Positions 41,245 through 51,699 of a stretch of DNA of 64,000 nt are shown here, piece by piece. A program made the translations under genes and the position numbers. Within the stretch, counting starts at the first letter, position 1. Every line of letters begins with the position of its first letter. Below the pieces are notes generated by a model, which worked only from the letters and a program-made list of their open reading frames with translations, searched no databases and was not told the origin of the DNA. This stretch comes from RHKX01 sp963839535 (GTDB lineage: Bacteria; Actinomycetota; Thermoleophilia; Solirubrobacterales; 70-9). Where the stretch lies: NCBI GenBank assembly GCA_963839535.1, contig CAWIVF010000008.1:252536-316535 (forward strand), given 5' to 3'.

Positions 41245-42396
41245 GTGCCGACGCCCAGGGAACTGCACCCGTCGATCAAGGCGGTCCTGCTCGGCTTCGC
41301 CCTGCTGCTCTTCGGCCTGCTGTTCCACGAGCTCGTCAGCCTCCTGGTGGCGATCCTGATCACCGTCCTGATCGCGATCCCCCTCTCCGCCCTCGCGACG
41401 AAGCTGGAGGCCTACCGGGTGCCGCGCCCCGCGGGTGCGTTCCTCGGGCTGTTGCTCCTCGTCGCCGTCGTGGGCGGGCTGCTCGTCCTGGTGATTCCGC
41501 CGTTCGTCGACGAGATGAAGCTCTTCGTCGAGGAGGTTCCCGCGATCACCGACTCGCTGCAGAAGCAGATCGGCGGAGCGATCGGAGCCGAGCCGGGCGA
41601 GGTCGGAGCCAGCATCCAGAGCTTCCTCGAGCGCTACACGAACGATCCGGGCGAGCTGATCGGGCCGCTCGCCTCGATCGGCCTGAACGTGCTCGGCGTG
41701 ATCGGCGCGCTGATCCTGATCCTGCTCACGGCCGCCTACATCGCGATCACCCCCGAGCCCCTCATCGCCGGCGCGCTCTCCCTGTTCCCGCCGGAACGCC
41801 GGGCTTGGGCCACGGCCTTCATGGAGCGCCTGCGCTCGGCCTGGGTGGGCTGGCAGCAGGGGGTCCTGATCGACATGCTCATCACCGGCGTACTGCTCTA
41901 CGTCGGGCTGACGCTGATCGGCCTCGACTTCGCCGTCGTCTTCGCCGTGATCTCGGCGCTGCTCGTCCTCATCCCGTACTTCGGCGCGATCGCGGGCGGG
42001 ATCCCCCCGGTCCTCTTCGCGCTCACGGATTCGCCGGGCAAGGCGCTGCTCGCGCTGGGGATCTACGTCCTGATCCAGCAGGTCGAGAGCAACCTGACGA
42101 TCCCGCTCGTCATGGCCCAGCGGGTCAAGCTGCACCCGGCGGTGGTCGCCATCGGCGTGGTGATCGTCGGCCAGCTCTTCGGCTTCCTCGGGCTGTTCGT
42201 CGCGGTCCCGATCCTCTCGCTGATCGTGATCGGCGTCGACGAGATCTGGGTCAAGCCGATGGAGACCGAGCGGGGGGTGAAGCCGGTTGCGGCGGGCTCC
42301 TTCGCGGGGTCGGAGCCCGACCCGCCCGACCCCGGCTCCGAGGGCGCGGCGCCCGCGGCCTCCGGTCCCGCCCCGAGCGGGATCATCCGGCCGTGA
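41245..42396 (+). CDS. AI-2E family transporter-like membrane protein
   Basis: A 383-residue protein of the AI-2E/PerM family. About eight membrane segments are visible, including the N-terminal pair (AVLLGFALLLFGLLFHELVS, LVAILITVLIAIPLSALAT) and the family block FAVISALLVLIPYFGAIAGG followed by PLVMAQRVKLHPAVVAIGVV. A Pro/Ser/Gly-rich cytoplasmic tail ends it. Family members have been linked to AI-2 export and to Na+/H+ exchange; neither can be assigned here. GTG 41245 has GGAGG six bases before it. The stop overlaps the next start (GTGA). Confidence 0.88.
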   Translation: MPTPRELHPSIKAVLLGFALLLFGLLFHELVSLLVAILITVLIAIPLSALATKLEAYRVPRPAGAFLGLLLLVAVVGGLLVLVIPPFVDEMKLFVEEVPAITDSLQKQIGGAIGAEPGEVGASIQSFLERYTNDPGELIGPLASIGLNVLGVIGALILILLTAAYIAITPEPLIAGALSLFPPERRAWATAFMERLRSAWVGWQQGVLIDMLITGVLLYVGLTLIGLDFAVVFAVISALLVLIPYFGAIAGGIPPVLFALTDSPGKALLALGIYVLIQQVESNLTIPLVMAQRVKLHPAVVAIGVVIVGQLFGFLGLFVAVPILSLIVIGVDEIWVKPMETERGVKPVAAGSFAGSEPDPPDPGSEGAAPAASGPAPSGIIRP

Positions 42397-42878
42397 GGCT
42401 GATTCCGGTCTCCCACCCGATTCCGCCGGGCGTCGACCATCGCCGGTTCCGGGTGCGGCCGCTCACGATCCACGACGTCGTCCGCGACTACGACGCGGTC
42501 ATGAGCAGCGCCGAGCGGCTGCGGCAGCGTTTCCCCTACGGGGGGTGGCCCGACCCGGGGATGACCCTCGAGCAGAACCTGATCGACCTCGCCTGGCATC
42601 AGAAGGAAGCCCAGCTGCGCCGTTCGTTCGCCTACGCGGTCGTCGAGAAGGACGAGCAGCGGGTGCTCGGATGCGTCTACATCGATCCGCCGGAGAAGCG
42701 CGGCGTCGATGCGGAGGTGACGCTCTGGGTGCGCAGCGACGAGGAGGACGGCGACCTCGAGGCCGAGCTCGAGCTCGCCGTGCGCGAATGGCTCGAGCAC
42801 GAATGGCCGTTCACCACGGTTCGCTGGCCGGGGCGCGAGATCTCGTGGGAGGACTGGAACAACCTGCCGGACGCCTGA
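42393..42878 (+). CDS. GNAT-like acetyltransferase domain protein
   Basis: A 161-residue protein starting at GTG 42393 inside the end of the AI-2E family gene (GTGA overlap). FRVRPLTIHDVVRDYDAVMS begins the GNAT fold, and FAYAVVEKDEQRVLGCVYID followed by KRGVDAEVTLWVRSD gives the central strands where acetyl-CoA would bind. The usual Q/R-x-x-G-x-G/A loop is not obvious, so it may be a divergent or inactive member. Coupled translation with the transporter suggests a shared process. Substrate unknown. Confidence 0.7.
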   Translation: MRLIPVSHPIPPGVDHRRFRVRPLTIHDVVRDYDAVMSSAERLRQRFPYGGWPDPGMTLEQNLIDLAWHQKEAQLRRSFAYAVVEKDEQRVLGCVYIDPPEKRGVDAEVTLWVRSDEEDGDLEAELELAVREWLEHEWPFTTVRWPGREISWEDWNNLPDA

Positions 42879-42921
42879 GCCCCGGCGCCGGGGCAGAGGT
42901 CGTTGCCTGTGCAACGATGGC

Positions 42922-43966
42922 GTGGTGAGCTCGACCCCCACCGAGACCGGCTCACCACGCGACTTCGAGCCCCGCGTGCTGCTGCGGCGCGCGGTCCCGG
43001 TGATGGTCGCGATCGCCGTGATCGTCCTGATCGCCCTGCTCGCGCCCGGGCTCGGCGAGGTGCGGGCGCTGCTGGGCGATGCACGCCCGGAGTGGATCGC
43101 GATCGCGATCGGCTTCGAGGCGCTCTCCTTCACCGCCTACGTCGTGATGTTCGCGCCGATCTTCTGCCGCGGCCTGAGCTGGCGGCGGAGCTGGCAGATC
43201 GGCGGCTCCGAGCTTGCGATGGGCTCGCTCGTGCCCGCCAGCGGCATGGGCGGGCTGGCGCTCGGCGCCTGGGTCCTGCACGAGGGCGGGATGGACGGCG
43301 ACCGGATCGCCCGCCGGTCGGTCGCGTTCTTCCTGATCAAGAGCTCGGTCAACTTCGTCGCCGTGGCGATCCTCGGGCTGCTGATGTTCGCCGGCCTCGT
43401 CGGGACCGACCAGCCGGCGAGCCTGACCCTGGTCCCGGCGCTGATGGCGATCGCGGTCATCGCGCTGGTGCTGGCCATCCCCCGCCTCGGGCCGGGCCGG
43501 GACCCGGCGGCGGACGACTCGCGGCTGCAGCGCGGCGTCCGGGCCGCTCGGCGCGCCGTGATCACCGGCACCCGCGAGTCGATCGAGATCGCGCGCACTC
43601 GCAACCTCCGCGTGGCTCGCCGGCGCGGTCGGCTACTGGGCCTTCGACAACGCGGTCCTCTACGCGACGTTCAGGGCCTTCGGCTACTCCCCGGAGATCG
43701 CCGTGGTCCTGATGGGCTACCTGATCGGTCAGCTGGGCGGGCTGCTGCCGATCCCCGGCGGCATCGGCGGGATCGACGGCGGGTTGATCGGCACCCTGAT
43801 CGTCTACGGCCTGCCGGCCGCCGTGGTCGCCGCGGCGGTGCTGGCGTACCGAACGATCCTCTTCTGGCTGCCGCTCGTCGCCGGAGGAATCCTGTTCGCC
43901 TGGCTGCGGACCGAGATGCCCAAGGACGGCGAGCTGGCCCCGGCCGAGCCCGCGCTGACGACCTAA
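42922..43966 (+). CDS. UPF0104 / lysylphosphatidylglycerol synthase-type membrane protein (flippase-like), frameshifted
   Basis: From GTG 42922 (or the next GTG), membrane segments include RRAVPVMVAIAVIVLIALLA and EWIAIAIGFEALSFTAYVVM. The family motif GGSELAMGSLVPASGMGGLA lies in the middle, with RSVAFFLIKSSVNFVAVAIL after it. A one-base slip near 43618 separates the last third: AGAVGYWAFDNAVLYATFRA, then GQLGGLLPIPGGIGGIDGGL with the conserved Pro-Gly loop. This family includes the membrane part of MprF and glycolipid flippases. About 348 residues. Lipid or glycolipid translocation is inferred. Confidence 0.8.
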
Positions 43967-43969
43967 GCT
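43964..43969 (+). promoter_or_regulatory. -10-like element of the M23 peptidase gene
   Basis: TAAGCT ends exactly 6 bases before ATG 43976, so transcription should begin at the start codon. Its TAA is also the stop codon of the preceding gene. Confidence 0.55.
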
Positions 43970-43975
43970 GCCGCG

Positions 43976-44797
43976 ATGCACGGGCGGCAGATCACGGCCT
44001 GGGCCGCCGCCCTCCTCACCGCGTCCATCGTGTTCCTGGCGGGTGCCCCGGGCGGCGGCGCGGCGTCAGGCGGGGTCGGGTTCGAGCTGAAGGGCGCCTC
44101 CGTCTCCCCGAAGCACCCGCTGTTCGCGGGCAAGCGCAAGATCCGCCTGCACTACGGCTTCGCCGCGGACCGGCCGGTGGACCTGCGGATCCGGGTGATC
44201 CGGCTGCGCGGCGGCAAGTCGGTGCGCTCGTGGCGCGAGCGCGGGGCGAAGCCCGGCGCTCGCCTCGAGCGGGCATGGAACGGGCTCAACCGGAGCGGCC
44301 GCCCGGTTCCCGACGGCCGCTACGAGTTCCGGGTCGGCCCGGTCGGAGGTGACGACCGTTACGCAGCGAGGCTGCATCTGAACGGCCACGTGTTCCCGGT
44401 CGACGGGCCGCACGGGACCCGCGGCGCGATCGGCGAGTTCCATGCGCCCCGCTCCGGGGGCCGCACGCACGAGGGCTTCGACGTGACCGCCGACTGCGGG
44501 ACGCGCCTGGTGGCGGCTCGTGGCGGAGTGATCCAGAAGGCCGGCTACGACCCGTCCCTCTACGGCAACTACGTGCTGGTCGACGCGGCGAAGAGCAGGC
44601 AGGACCTCTTCTACGCCCACATGATCGACCCGTCCGCAGCGGGCCGGGGCGAGCGCGTCTTCACGAACGAGTTCCTCGGCCAGATCGGCCAGACCGGCAA
44701 CGCGGAGGGCACCCCGTGCCACCTCCACTTCGAGATCCACGTGGGCGGCGAGCCGGTGGATCCGGAGCCGTACCTGCGCCGTTGGGATCGGGGCTAG
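43976..44797 (+). CDS. Secreted M23 (LytM-like) peptidase
   Basis: A 273-residue exported protein: signal peptide (MHGRQITAWAAALLTASIVF to GGGAA), then an FlgD-like Ig part (AWNGLNRSGRPVPDGRYEFR), then an M23 peptidase domain. Zinc ligands are in GGRTHEGFDVTADCGT (His and Asp) and the HLH motif of CHLHFEIHVGG. These enzymes cut peptidoglycan cross-bridges or regulate amidases. All metal ligands appear present, so it may be active. It fits with the SpoIID and transglycosylase genes as part of the wall-remodelling set, though it is distant from them. Confidence 0.9.
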   Translation: MHGRQITAWAAALLTASIVFLAGAPGGGAASGGVGFELKGASVSPKHPLFAGKRKIRLHYGFAADRPVDLRIRVIRLRGGKSVRSWRERGAKPGARLERAWNGLNRSGRPVPDGRYEFRVGPVGGDDRYAARLHLNGHVFPVDGPHGTRGAIGEFHAPRSGGRTHEGFDVTADCGTRLVAARGGVIQKAGYDPSLYGNYVLVDAAKSRQDLFYAHMIDPSAAGRGERVFTNEFLGQIGQTGNAEGTPCHLHFEIHVGGEPVDPEPYLRRWDRG

Positions 44798-44800
44798 GCT
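44795..44800 (+). promoter_or_regulatory. -10-like element of the secreted esterase gene
   Basis: TAGGCT ends exactly 6 bases before ATG 44807. The first three bases are the stop codon of the M23 gene, so the promoter is embedded in its end. Confidence 0.55.
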
Positions 44801-44806
44801 CAGTCG

Positions 44807-46064
44807 ATGGCGCCGCGCACCTCCCCCACCGAGCGCAAGCAGCGATGGATCGTGTCGCTGATCGCCTTCCTGGCGTTCTTCGCGTCGGCCGCGTCGGCGC
44901 AGGCCGCGGAGATCGTCACCTGGAGCGGTCCCGGCGTCGCCGAGAGCCGCTTCGTCGATCCGGCCGCGGCACCCCCCGGCTCCTACAACGAGCCGCCCGG
45001 CGTCGCCGATCGGCCCAACGCCCTGCGCGCGAAGGTCTACCTGCCGGACGGCTACGACGAGAACCCGGAGCGCAAGTACCCGGTCCTCTTCCTCCTCCAC
45101 GGACAGGGCGACGCCTACGACTCCTGGCCGAACCCCCAGAACGGCGACCTGCTGAACACCGCCCGCGGCTTCGACGGCGTCATCGTGATGCCCGAGGGGG
45201 ATCGCGGCTTCTACGCGAACTGGTGGAACGGCGGGAAGCGCAGCGACCCCGCGTGGGAGGGCTACCACCTCGAGCAGCTCATCCCGTACGCGATGAAGCG
45301 GCTGCGGATCAAGCAGGGACGCCGCTGGCACGCGATCGCCGGGCTCTCGATGGGAGGAGAGGGCGCGATGTTCTACGCCTCTCAACGCCCCGGGTTCTTC
45401 GGCTCGGCGGCGGCCTTCTCGGGACCGCTCTCGATCCAGCGCCCGACCTACCAGGGGGCGTTCGACTTCGCCACGGGCCAGAGCAGGGAGGCGATCTTCG
45501 GCGACCCCGAGGCGCAGGAGTTCTACTGGCGCGGGCACAACCCGAAGGCGCTCGTCGGGAACCTGACCTACACGCGGCTCTACGTCGCGGCCGGCGACGG
45601 CGTGCCGAATCCGGCTCGCCCGAGCGAGGTGCAGAACACCTTCGGCCAGGCCGCCGAGGCGGAGCTCGGCCAGCACGCGGCGGAGTTCGCGACCGCCGCG
45701 GAAGATGCCGGGATCGACGTCACCTATCGCCCGCATCAGGGCATCCACGACTGGCCGTACTGGCGTGAGGACCTGGCTGACGCGATCGACTGGGGCTTCT
45801 TCCGCCGGCCGCCGGCCGCGCGGGCGAGGTGGAGCTACGAGACCGTGGCCCAACAGGGGACGGCCTGGTCGATCCAGCTTCGCCTTCGCGGAGCCTCCCA
45901 CGGAGCTGATCCGCTTCGGGCGCGACGGCCGCCGCTTCCTCGGCGAGGGCTCGGGGCGGGTCACGCTGCGCCGGAGATCCTGCCGGGTCCGGGTCGAGCT
46001 GCCGTTCGAGATCAGGTTCAGCCGGCTGCGCGACCGGGCCCCCGGGCCCGACTGCCGCGGCTGA
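44807..46064 (+). CDS. Secreted esterase / mycolyltransferase-like alpha-beta hydrolase, frameshifted near the end
   Basis: A signal peptide (IVSLIAFLAFFASAASAQAA) leads into an esterase-D/antigen-85-type domain: AKVYLPDGYDENPERKYPVL and FLLHGQGDAYDSWP. The nucleophile Ser181 sits in AGLSMGGEGAMFYA and the likely catalytic His in HQGIHDWPYWRED. A frame change near 45880 leads to a C-terminal strand-rich extension (FAEPPTELIRFGRDGRRFLG, RVTLRRRSCRVRVELPFEIR). About 418 residues. It should hydrolyse or transfer acyl esters outside the cell. The family includes mycolyltransferases, but mycolate synthesis is not implied here. Confidence 0.83.
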
Positions 46065-46072
46065 GCCGCCGG

Positions 46073-46984
46073 TCAGCCCCAGTCGGGGCTCCCCGAGACG
46101 CCGCCCGTCCTGGGCAGCTGACGGCGCGCCGAGCCGTCCACGTCGATCGTGAAGACGCGGATCGCCGCGCTCGGATCCATCCGGGAGGCATAGGCGAGGG
46201 CGGTGCCGTCGGGGGAGAAGGAGGGCTCCTCGTGCTCGACGCCGGGGTCCGAGGTGACCGGGGCGACGTTGGAGCCGTCGGCGTCCATGACGTAGATGTC
46301 GCCGTGGAAGTCGACCCGGTCGCTGACGAAGGCGAGCCGGGTTCCGTCGGGGGAGTAGTCCGGCGAGTACTCGTCGTCCGCGCTCGAAGCGGTCACGTTG
46401 ACGACCGCCGCGGTCTCGAGATTCATCACGACGATGTCACTGTCGCCGCCGTCGAGGGTCGCGAAGGCGATCGACGAGCCGTCGGGGGAGAAGCTGCCGC
46501 CGTACCCGCCGCCGGGGAGATCGGCGGTGAGGTTGCGATGGTTGTCGCCGTTCCGGTCGATCAGGTGGATGTCGCCCCGCTGACCGTAGGCGATGGTCGA
46601 GCCGTCGGGGGAGAAGACCGGGCTGGACTGGTGAGACTCCGACCGGGTCAGCCGGCGGGCACGGGACCCGTCGCCGCGCATCACGAACAGGTTGTTGCGA
46701 CGCCCGCGAGACCCGGGGGTCTTGACCGCGTTGGTGAACACGATCCGCCGGCGATTCGGCGAGTAGGCGGGATCACCGGCGGCGATGTTGTCGCCGCTCC
46801 GAATGCTCTCGCTCGTCAGCCGCTTCGAGCGATCGTTGGCGGGATTGAACGAGAAGATCTCCGAGCCGCCCTTGTAGAAGCGCTGGTAGACGATCTTGCC
46901 GTCATCGGCCCCCGCCGCCCCCGCCGGCGCGGCGAGCAGGAACGCGATGAGGGGCAGGGCGAGAGCTGCGGCGATGCGATGCAT
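46073..46984 (-). CDS. Secreted TolB-like beta-propeller (PD40 repeats)
   Basis: A 303-residue exported protein with signal peptide HRIAAALALPLIAFLLAAPA. At least five PD40/TolB blades follow the pattern xFSPDGxxIAyxS: PAYSPNRRRIVFTN, PVFSPDGSTIAYGQ, GSFSPDGSSIAFAT, PDYSPDGTRLAFVSD and PSFSPDGTALAYAS. This makes a six-bladed propeller like the C-terminal domain of TolB. The organism is presumably monoderm, so a Tol-Pal role is unlikely; binding of polymers or proteins is more plausible. It is intact, with a perfect-spacing leaderless promoter. Confidence 0.88.
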   Translation of the reverse strand: MHRIAAALALPLIAFLLAAPAGAAGADDGKIVYQRFYKGGSEIFSFNPANDRSKRLTSESIRSGDNIAAGDPAYSPNRRRIVFTNAVKTPGSRGRRNNLFVMRGDGSRARRLTRSESHQSSPVFSPDGSTIAYGQRGDIHLIDRNGDNHRNLTADLPGGGYGGSFSPDGSSIAFATLDGGDSDIVVMNLETAAVVNVTASSADDEYSPDYSPDGTRLAFVSDRVDFHGDIYVMDADGSNVAPVTSDPGVEHEEPSFSPDGTALAYASRMDPSAAIRVFTIDVDGSARRQLPRTGGVSGSPDWG

Positions 46985-46990
46985 GGGTCC

Positions 46991-46996
46991 AACCTA
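46991..46996 (-). promoter_or_regulatory. -10-like element of the TolB-like gene
   Basis: TAGGTT on the minus strand ends exactly 6 bases before ATG 46984. Confidence 0.5.
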
Positions 46997-47054
46997 CGTC
47001 CGCGTGCGCCCCACGTCGACCCCCCAAGGGTGGGGCCGCCGACACCCGGTGCGA

Positions 47055-50000
47055 CTAAGCCGAAGCCACCAGCCGGCGCGGCTGGCGCTCGAAGCCGGCG
47101 TCGACCAGGGCGGCCTCGAGCGGGTGGCCGACGATGCTCTCGCCGTCGATGCGCTCGATGCCGAGGCGCGGCAGGCGACGCTCGACGACCGACTCGACGA
47201 TCGCCTTCAGGGCGGCGGCCAGGCGCTCCTCGTTGAGGCGGGCCAGCTGCAGCAGGCCCTTGCCGCCGCGCTCCACGTAGATCACCGGCTCGCCGTTGCG
47301 GAGGACGACGTAGGCGCCGGCCACGCGGCTCGGCCGCCGGCCGCCGCGCCCGTCCGCGTCGTCCTCCCCCTCCCGGGCGGGCGGGCGGGGCCACTTCAGG
47401 CTGGCTCCATAGGGCTGCGCCGGATCGGTCACGGCGAGGACCACGAACTCCTCGTCGACGCGCGGCAGCGACCGCAGCCGCTCGACCGCGCCGGCGAGCG
47501 CGAACTGCGCGCCACCGAGGCCCTCGACGAAGTAGCCGCGGCGGGCCGTGCCGAGGATCTCGAGGTTGGACAGCTCGCCGTAGAGCGTCGAGAACCCGCC
47601 GGGGATGCCCTCGGCGAGGACCGTCTCCCGGGTCACGATCCCGTGGCGCTCGAGCATCAGCTCGGCCTGGGCCCGCATCTTCGGCCCGGCCGCGGGAGCG
47701 CTGCGGAACAACGACTCGGTCAGCGACCAGCGGCCGGCGACGGCCTGCCCGGTCGCGTTGCGCCGCGCGGAGAAGCGCCGGCCGCGACGGGCCGCGTTGG
47801 TCTCGGAAGCCTTCAGCCGCGGCGAGCGCAGCGGCGCGACCGCGTCGTTGGTCACCTCGCCGGCCCACGCCAGGTCCCAGAGCGCCGAGTGCAGCTCCTC
47901 CCTGCCGAAGTCGAGGTCGGCGACGAGGTCCACCCAGAAGAGCGGGCGCTCGGTGAGCAGCTCGCGGATCGCCTCGTGGATCTCGCCCGCGGGACGGTCG
48001 AGCTTGACGTTGGCGGGCGGCGGCCCGACCAGGCGGACGTCCTCGCGGAAGTAGAACGCGACGCGGCCGGTGCGCCCGACCGGCCCCGCCCCGATCCAGA
48101 CGATCTCGCCGCCCGTCGAAAGCTGATCCAGCCACGCAGGTGAATAGGTGCCGAGACGGCGGGGGAGCACGTCCCGCTCCCAGACCTCGGGGGTGAGCGC
48201 CACCCCCTGCAGCGGGACCAGCGCCTCGCGCAGGCGGTCGGGCCCGGCGCCGGCGGGGCGGTAGGCGTCGACGTTCTGCCAGGAGACGAGGAAGCGCGCG
48301 AGCTCGGACGCGTCGGAGGCCTCGACCTCCTTGCGGAGGACGGCGAGGCTCGCCCGGCGCAGCCTCCGCAGGACGTCGGGGTCGCACCACTCGCGCTCGG
48401 TGCCGCCGGGCAGGAGCTCGCCGCGGATCAGCTCGCCGGCCGCCTCGAGGCCCTTCAGGGCCGGGGTCGGGTCGACGCCGAAGCGGCGCTGCGCCTGGGC
48501 GGTCGGGAACGGGACGTGGGTGCGGGCGTAGCGCCGCATCAGCACCGCCATCGGCTCCTCGACGGTCTCGAGGAACGCGTCGGGCAGCCCCGAGGGCACG
48601 GGCACCCCGAGGGCGTCGCGGTAGAGCGCGCCGTCCTCGGCCGCGATCCAGCGCTCCTCGCCGGCGACCCGGACCTTGACGATCCGCCGCTCCGCCTCGA
48701 GCTTGGCGAGCATCGATGCCGCCGAGTAGCCCTCGGCGACGCGCTCCTCGCACTCCTCGGTCGTCAGGTCACCGAGGCGACGGAGGATCTGCTGGAGCTG
48801 GTCGCGGTCGACCGCGCGGGCCTGCTCGATGCGGTGCTGGAGCGAGTCCTCGACGTCGACGAGCGCCGCCGGGTCGATCAGCTCGCGCAGCTCCTCCTGG
48901 CCGAGCAGCTCGCGCAGGAGATCGCGGTCGAGCGCGAGGGCGGCCGCCCGCCGCTCGGCGTTCGGGCGTGTCCCCCTCGTACATGTAGGTCGCGACGTAG
49001 TCGAAGAGCAGCGAGGAGGCGAACGGCGAGGCCGTCTGCGTCTCCACCTCGACGAGCGAGATCCGCCGCGACTTGAGGTCGCGCAGGATCTCCCCGAGCG
49101 CCGGCAGGTCGAGCACGTCGCGGAGGACCTCGCGGTAGGTCTCCAGCGTGATCGGGAAGCGCGGGAAGTCCTTCGCGACCTCGAGCAGGGACTGCGACTT
49201 GAGCCGCTGCTGCCACAGCGGGGTGCGCTTGCCCGGGTAGGCCTTCGGGATCAGCAGCGCGCGCCCGGCCGCCTCGCGGAAGCGGGAGCCGAACAGGGCC
49301 GAGCCCGAGAGCTCGCCGACGACGAGGTCCTCGATCTCGTCGGCGTCGAGGAGGACGAGGTCCGGGGACGGCGCCTCGTCGGCATCGGGGAGGTGGACGA
49401 CGATGCCGTCGTCGGACCAGATCGCATCGGCCTCGAGGTCGAACTCGGCGCGGATCCGCGAGGCCAGCGCGAGACCCCAGGCGGCGTGGACGCGACCGCC
49501 GAACGGCGAGAGCACGCACATGCGCCAGTCGCCGATCTCGTCGCGGAAGCGCTCGACGACGATCGTCTGATCGCTGGGCACGACCCGCGTGGCGGCCTGC
49601 TGCTCCTGGAGATAGGCGACGAGGTTCTGCGCCGCGAGGTCGTCGAGGTCGTAGTCGCGAGCGAGGTCGGCGGGATCGGCGTTGACAGCCTCGCGCGAGA
49701 ACTCGCCGATCGCGCGGCCGAGCTCGACCGGCCGCCCGACGCCCTCGCCGCGCCAGAAGGGCACCGCCCCCGGCACGCCCGGCGCCGGGGTGACGATCAC
49801 GCGGTCGCGGGTGATCTCCTCGATCCGCCAGGAGGAGGCGCCGAGCAGGAAGACCTGGCCGGCGCGGGCCTCGTAGACCATCTCCTCGTCGAGCTCGCCG
49901 ACGCGGCGGCCGTCGGGGAGGTGGACGCCGTAGAGGCCGCGGTCGGGAATCGTCCCGGCGTTGGTGACCGCGAGCTGCCGGGCGCCCTTGCGGCCGCGCA

Positions 50001-51634
50001 CGGTGCCGCCGGTCCGGTCCCAGACGAGCCGCGGGCGCAGCTCGGCGAAACGCTCGGAGGGGTAGCGGCCGTCGAGCATGTCGAGGACGTTCTCGAGCTG
50101 CTCGCGCGAGAGCTCCGAGTACGGCTCCGCCGAGGTGACCATGCGCTCGATCTCGTCGACGGTCCACTCCTCGTCGGCGACCATCGCGACGATCTGCTGC
50201 GCGAGCACGTCGAGCGGGTTGCGCGGGATCACCGTCTCCTCGATCTCGCCGGAGCGCATCCGCTTCGCGACGACCGCGCACTCGAGCAGGTCGGAGCGGA
50301 ACTTCGGGAAGATCCGCCCCTTCGAGACGGCGCCGAGCTCGTGGCCGGCCCGGCCGATGCGCTGGATCCCGCGCGCCACCGACTTCGGCGACTCGACCTG
50401 GATCACCAGGTCCACCGCGCCCATGTCGATCCCGAGCTCGAGGCTCGATGTCGCGACGAGGCACGGCAGCTGACCGGTCTTCAGCAGCTCCTCGACGACC
50501 TGGCGCTCCTCCCGGGCCAGCGAGCCGTGGTGGGCGCGGGCGATCTCCGGATAGCGGTCGAGCGGGACGGGCGGCTTCGCCTCGGGCGGTCCGGGCTTGC
50601 CGTCGTCGCCGAGCGGAGCGGGCTCGGGCTCGTCGTCGGCGTGCTCGGCGTCGTAGAGCTCCTCGGCGTTCATCTCGTTCAGCCGCTTGGCCATCCGCTC
50701 GGCGCCGCGCCGGTTGTTGACGAAGACGATCGTCGAGGTGTGCTCGCGGACGAGCTTCAGCAGCTCGGGGTAGATCGCCGGCCAGATCGACCCGGCGCGC
50801 GGCGTGTCCCCGGCCATCTGCGGCCCCGGCAGCTCGGGCTCGCCGGGGGCCACCGTCGCCACGTTGCCGAGATCTCGCCATGTCCTCGACCGGGACGACG
50901 ATCTCGAGGTCCATCTCCTTGCGGACGCCGGCGTTGACGATCTCGCACTCGCGATGGGGCCCGACGAGGAACTTCGCGATCCGCTCGAGCGGCCGCTGGG
51001 TCGCCGAGAGGCCGATGCGCTGCACGGGCTGCTCGCGGCCCTCGCCCTCGTTCGCGTTCACGGCGACGTGGCGGTCGAGCCGCTCGAGCGTCAGCGCCAT
51101 GTGCGCGCCGCGCTTCGTCGGCGCGACGGCGTGGATCTCGTCGACGATCAGCGCCTCGACGTCGGTGAGGATCTCGCGCGCCCGGGAGGTCAGCATGAGG
51201 TAGAGCGACTCCGGCGTGGTGATCAGGATGTCGGGCGGCTTGCGCAGCATCGCCTGCCGCTCCCGCTGCGGGGTGTCGCCCGTGCGCAGCCCGACCGAGA
51301 CGTCGGCGCCGACGCCGGCGAGCGGCGCGCGCAGGTTGCGCTCGACGTCGTAGGAGAGCGCCTTCAGCGGCGAGACGTAGACGAGCTGCACGCCGGTCCC
51401 GTGGCGCTCCGGGTGGCGGGCCAGGCGGTCGATCCCCCAGAGGAAGGCGGCCAGCGTCTTGCCGGAGCCGGTCGGAGCGCAGATCAGCGTGTTGGCGCCG
51501 GTGGCGATCGCCGGCCAGCCGGCCGCCTGCGCCGGCGTCGCGCCCTCGAAGGAGCGCTCGAACCAGGCACGGGTGGACTCGCTGAACCCCGCCAGTGGGT
51601 CAGCCGTTTGGGTCGCTTTCGTCGCAGTTGCCAA
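47055..51634 (-). CDS. lhr: Lhr family ATP-dependent helicase, full length, two frameshifts
   Basis: About 1525 residues from TTG 51634 (leaderless spacing supports this start). Superfamily 2 motifs: Walker A APTGSGKTLAAFLW (53-), DEIH in LIVDEIHAVAPTKRG, SAT in IGLSATQRPLERIA, and motif VI VARGIQRIGRAGHELG. A winged-helix and Lhr-core part follows, and then the long C-terminal beta-barrel extension found in mycobacterial-type Lhr (YRPAGAGPDRLREAL, GGFSTLYGELSNLEILGTA). Frames change near 50878 and 48965. Lhr translocates 3'-5' on single-stranded DNA and unwinds RNA-DNA hybrids, and is induced by DNA damage in mycobacteria. Confidence 0.93.
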
Positions 51635-51641
51635 CCGGACG

Positions 51642-51647
51642 ACATTA
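51642..51647 (-). promoter_or_regulatory. -10-like element of lhr
   Basis: TAATGT on the minus strand ends 7 bases before TTG 51634. The spacing is the main reason for choosing this TTG as the start. Confidence 0.5.
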
Positions 51648-51687
51648 GCGAGCGGCCCCAACCGGCCCACGAGGACGGCATCGCGCC

Positions 51688-51693
51688 TAGGCT
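51688..51693 (+). promoter_or_regulatory. -10-like element of the LAL regulator gene
   Basis: TAGGCT ends exactly 6 bases before GTG 51700, with no ribosome site between. Confidence 0.55.
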
Positions 51694-51699
51694 CTGCGG

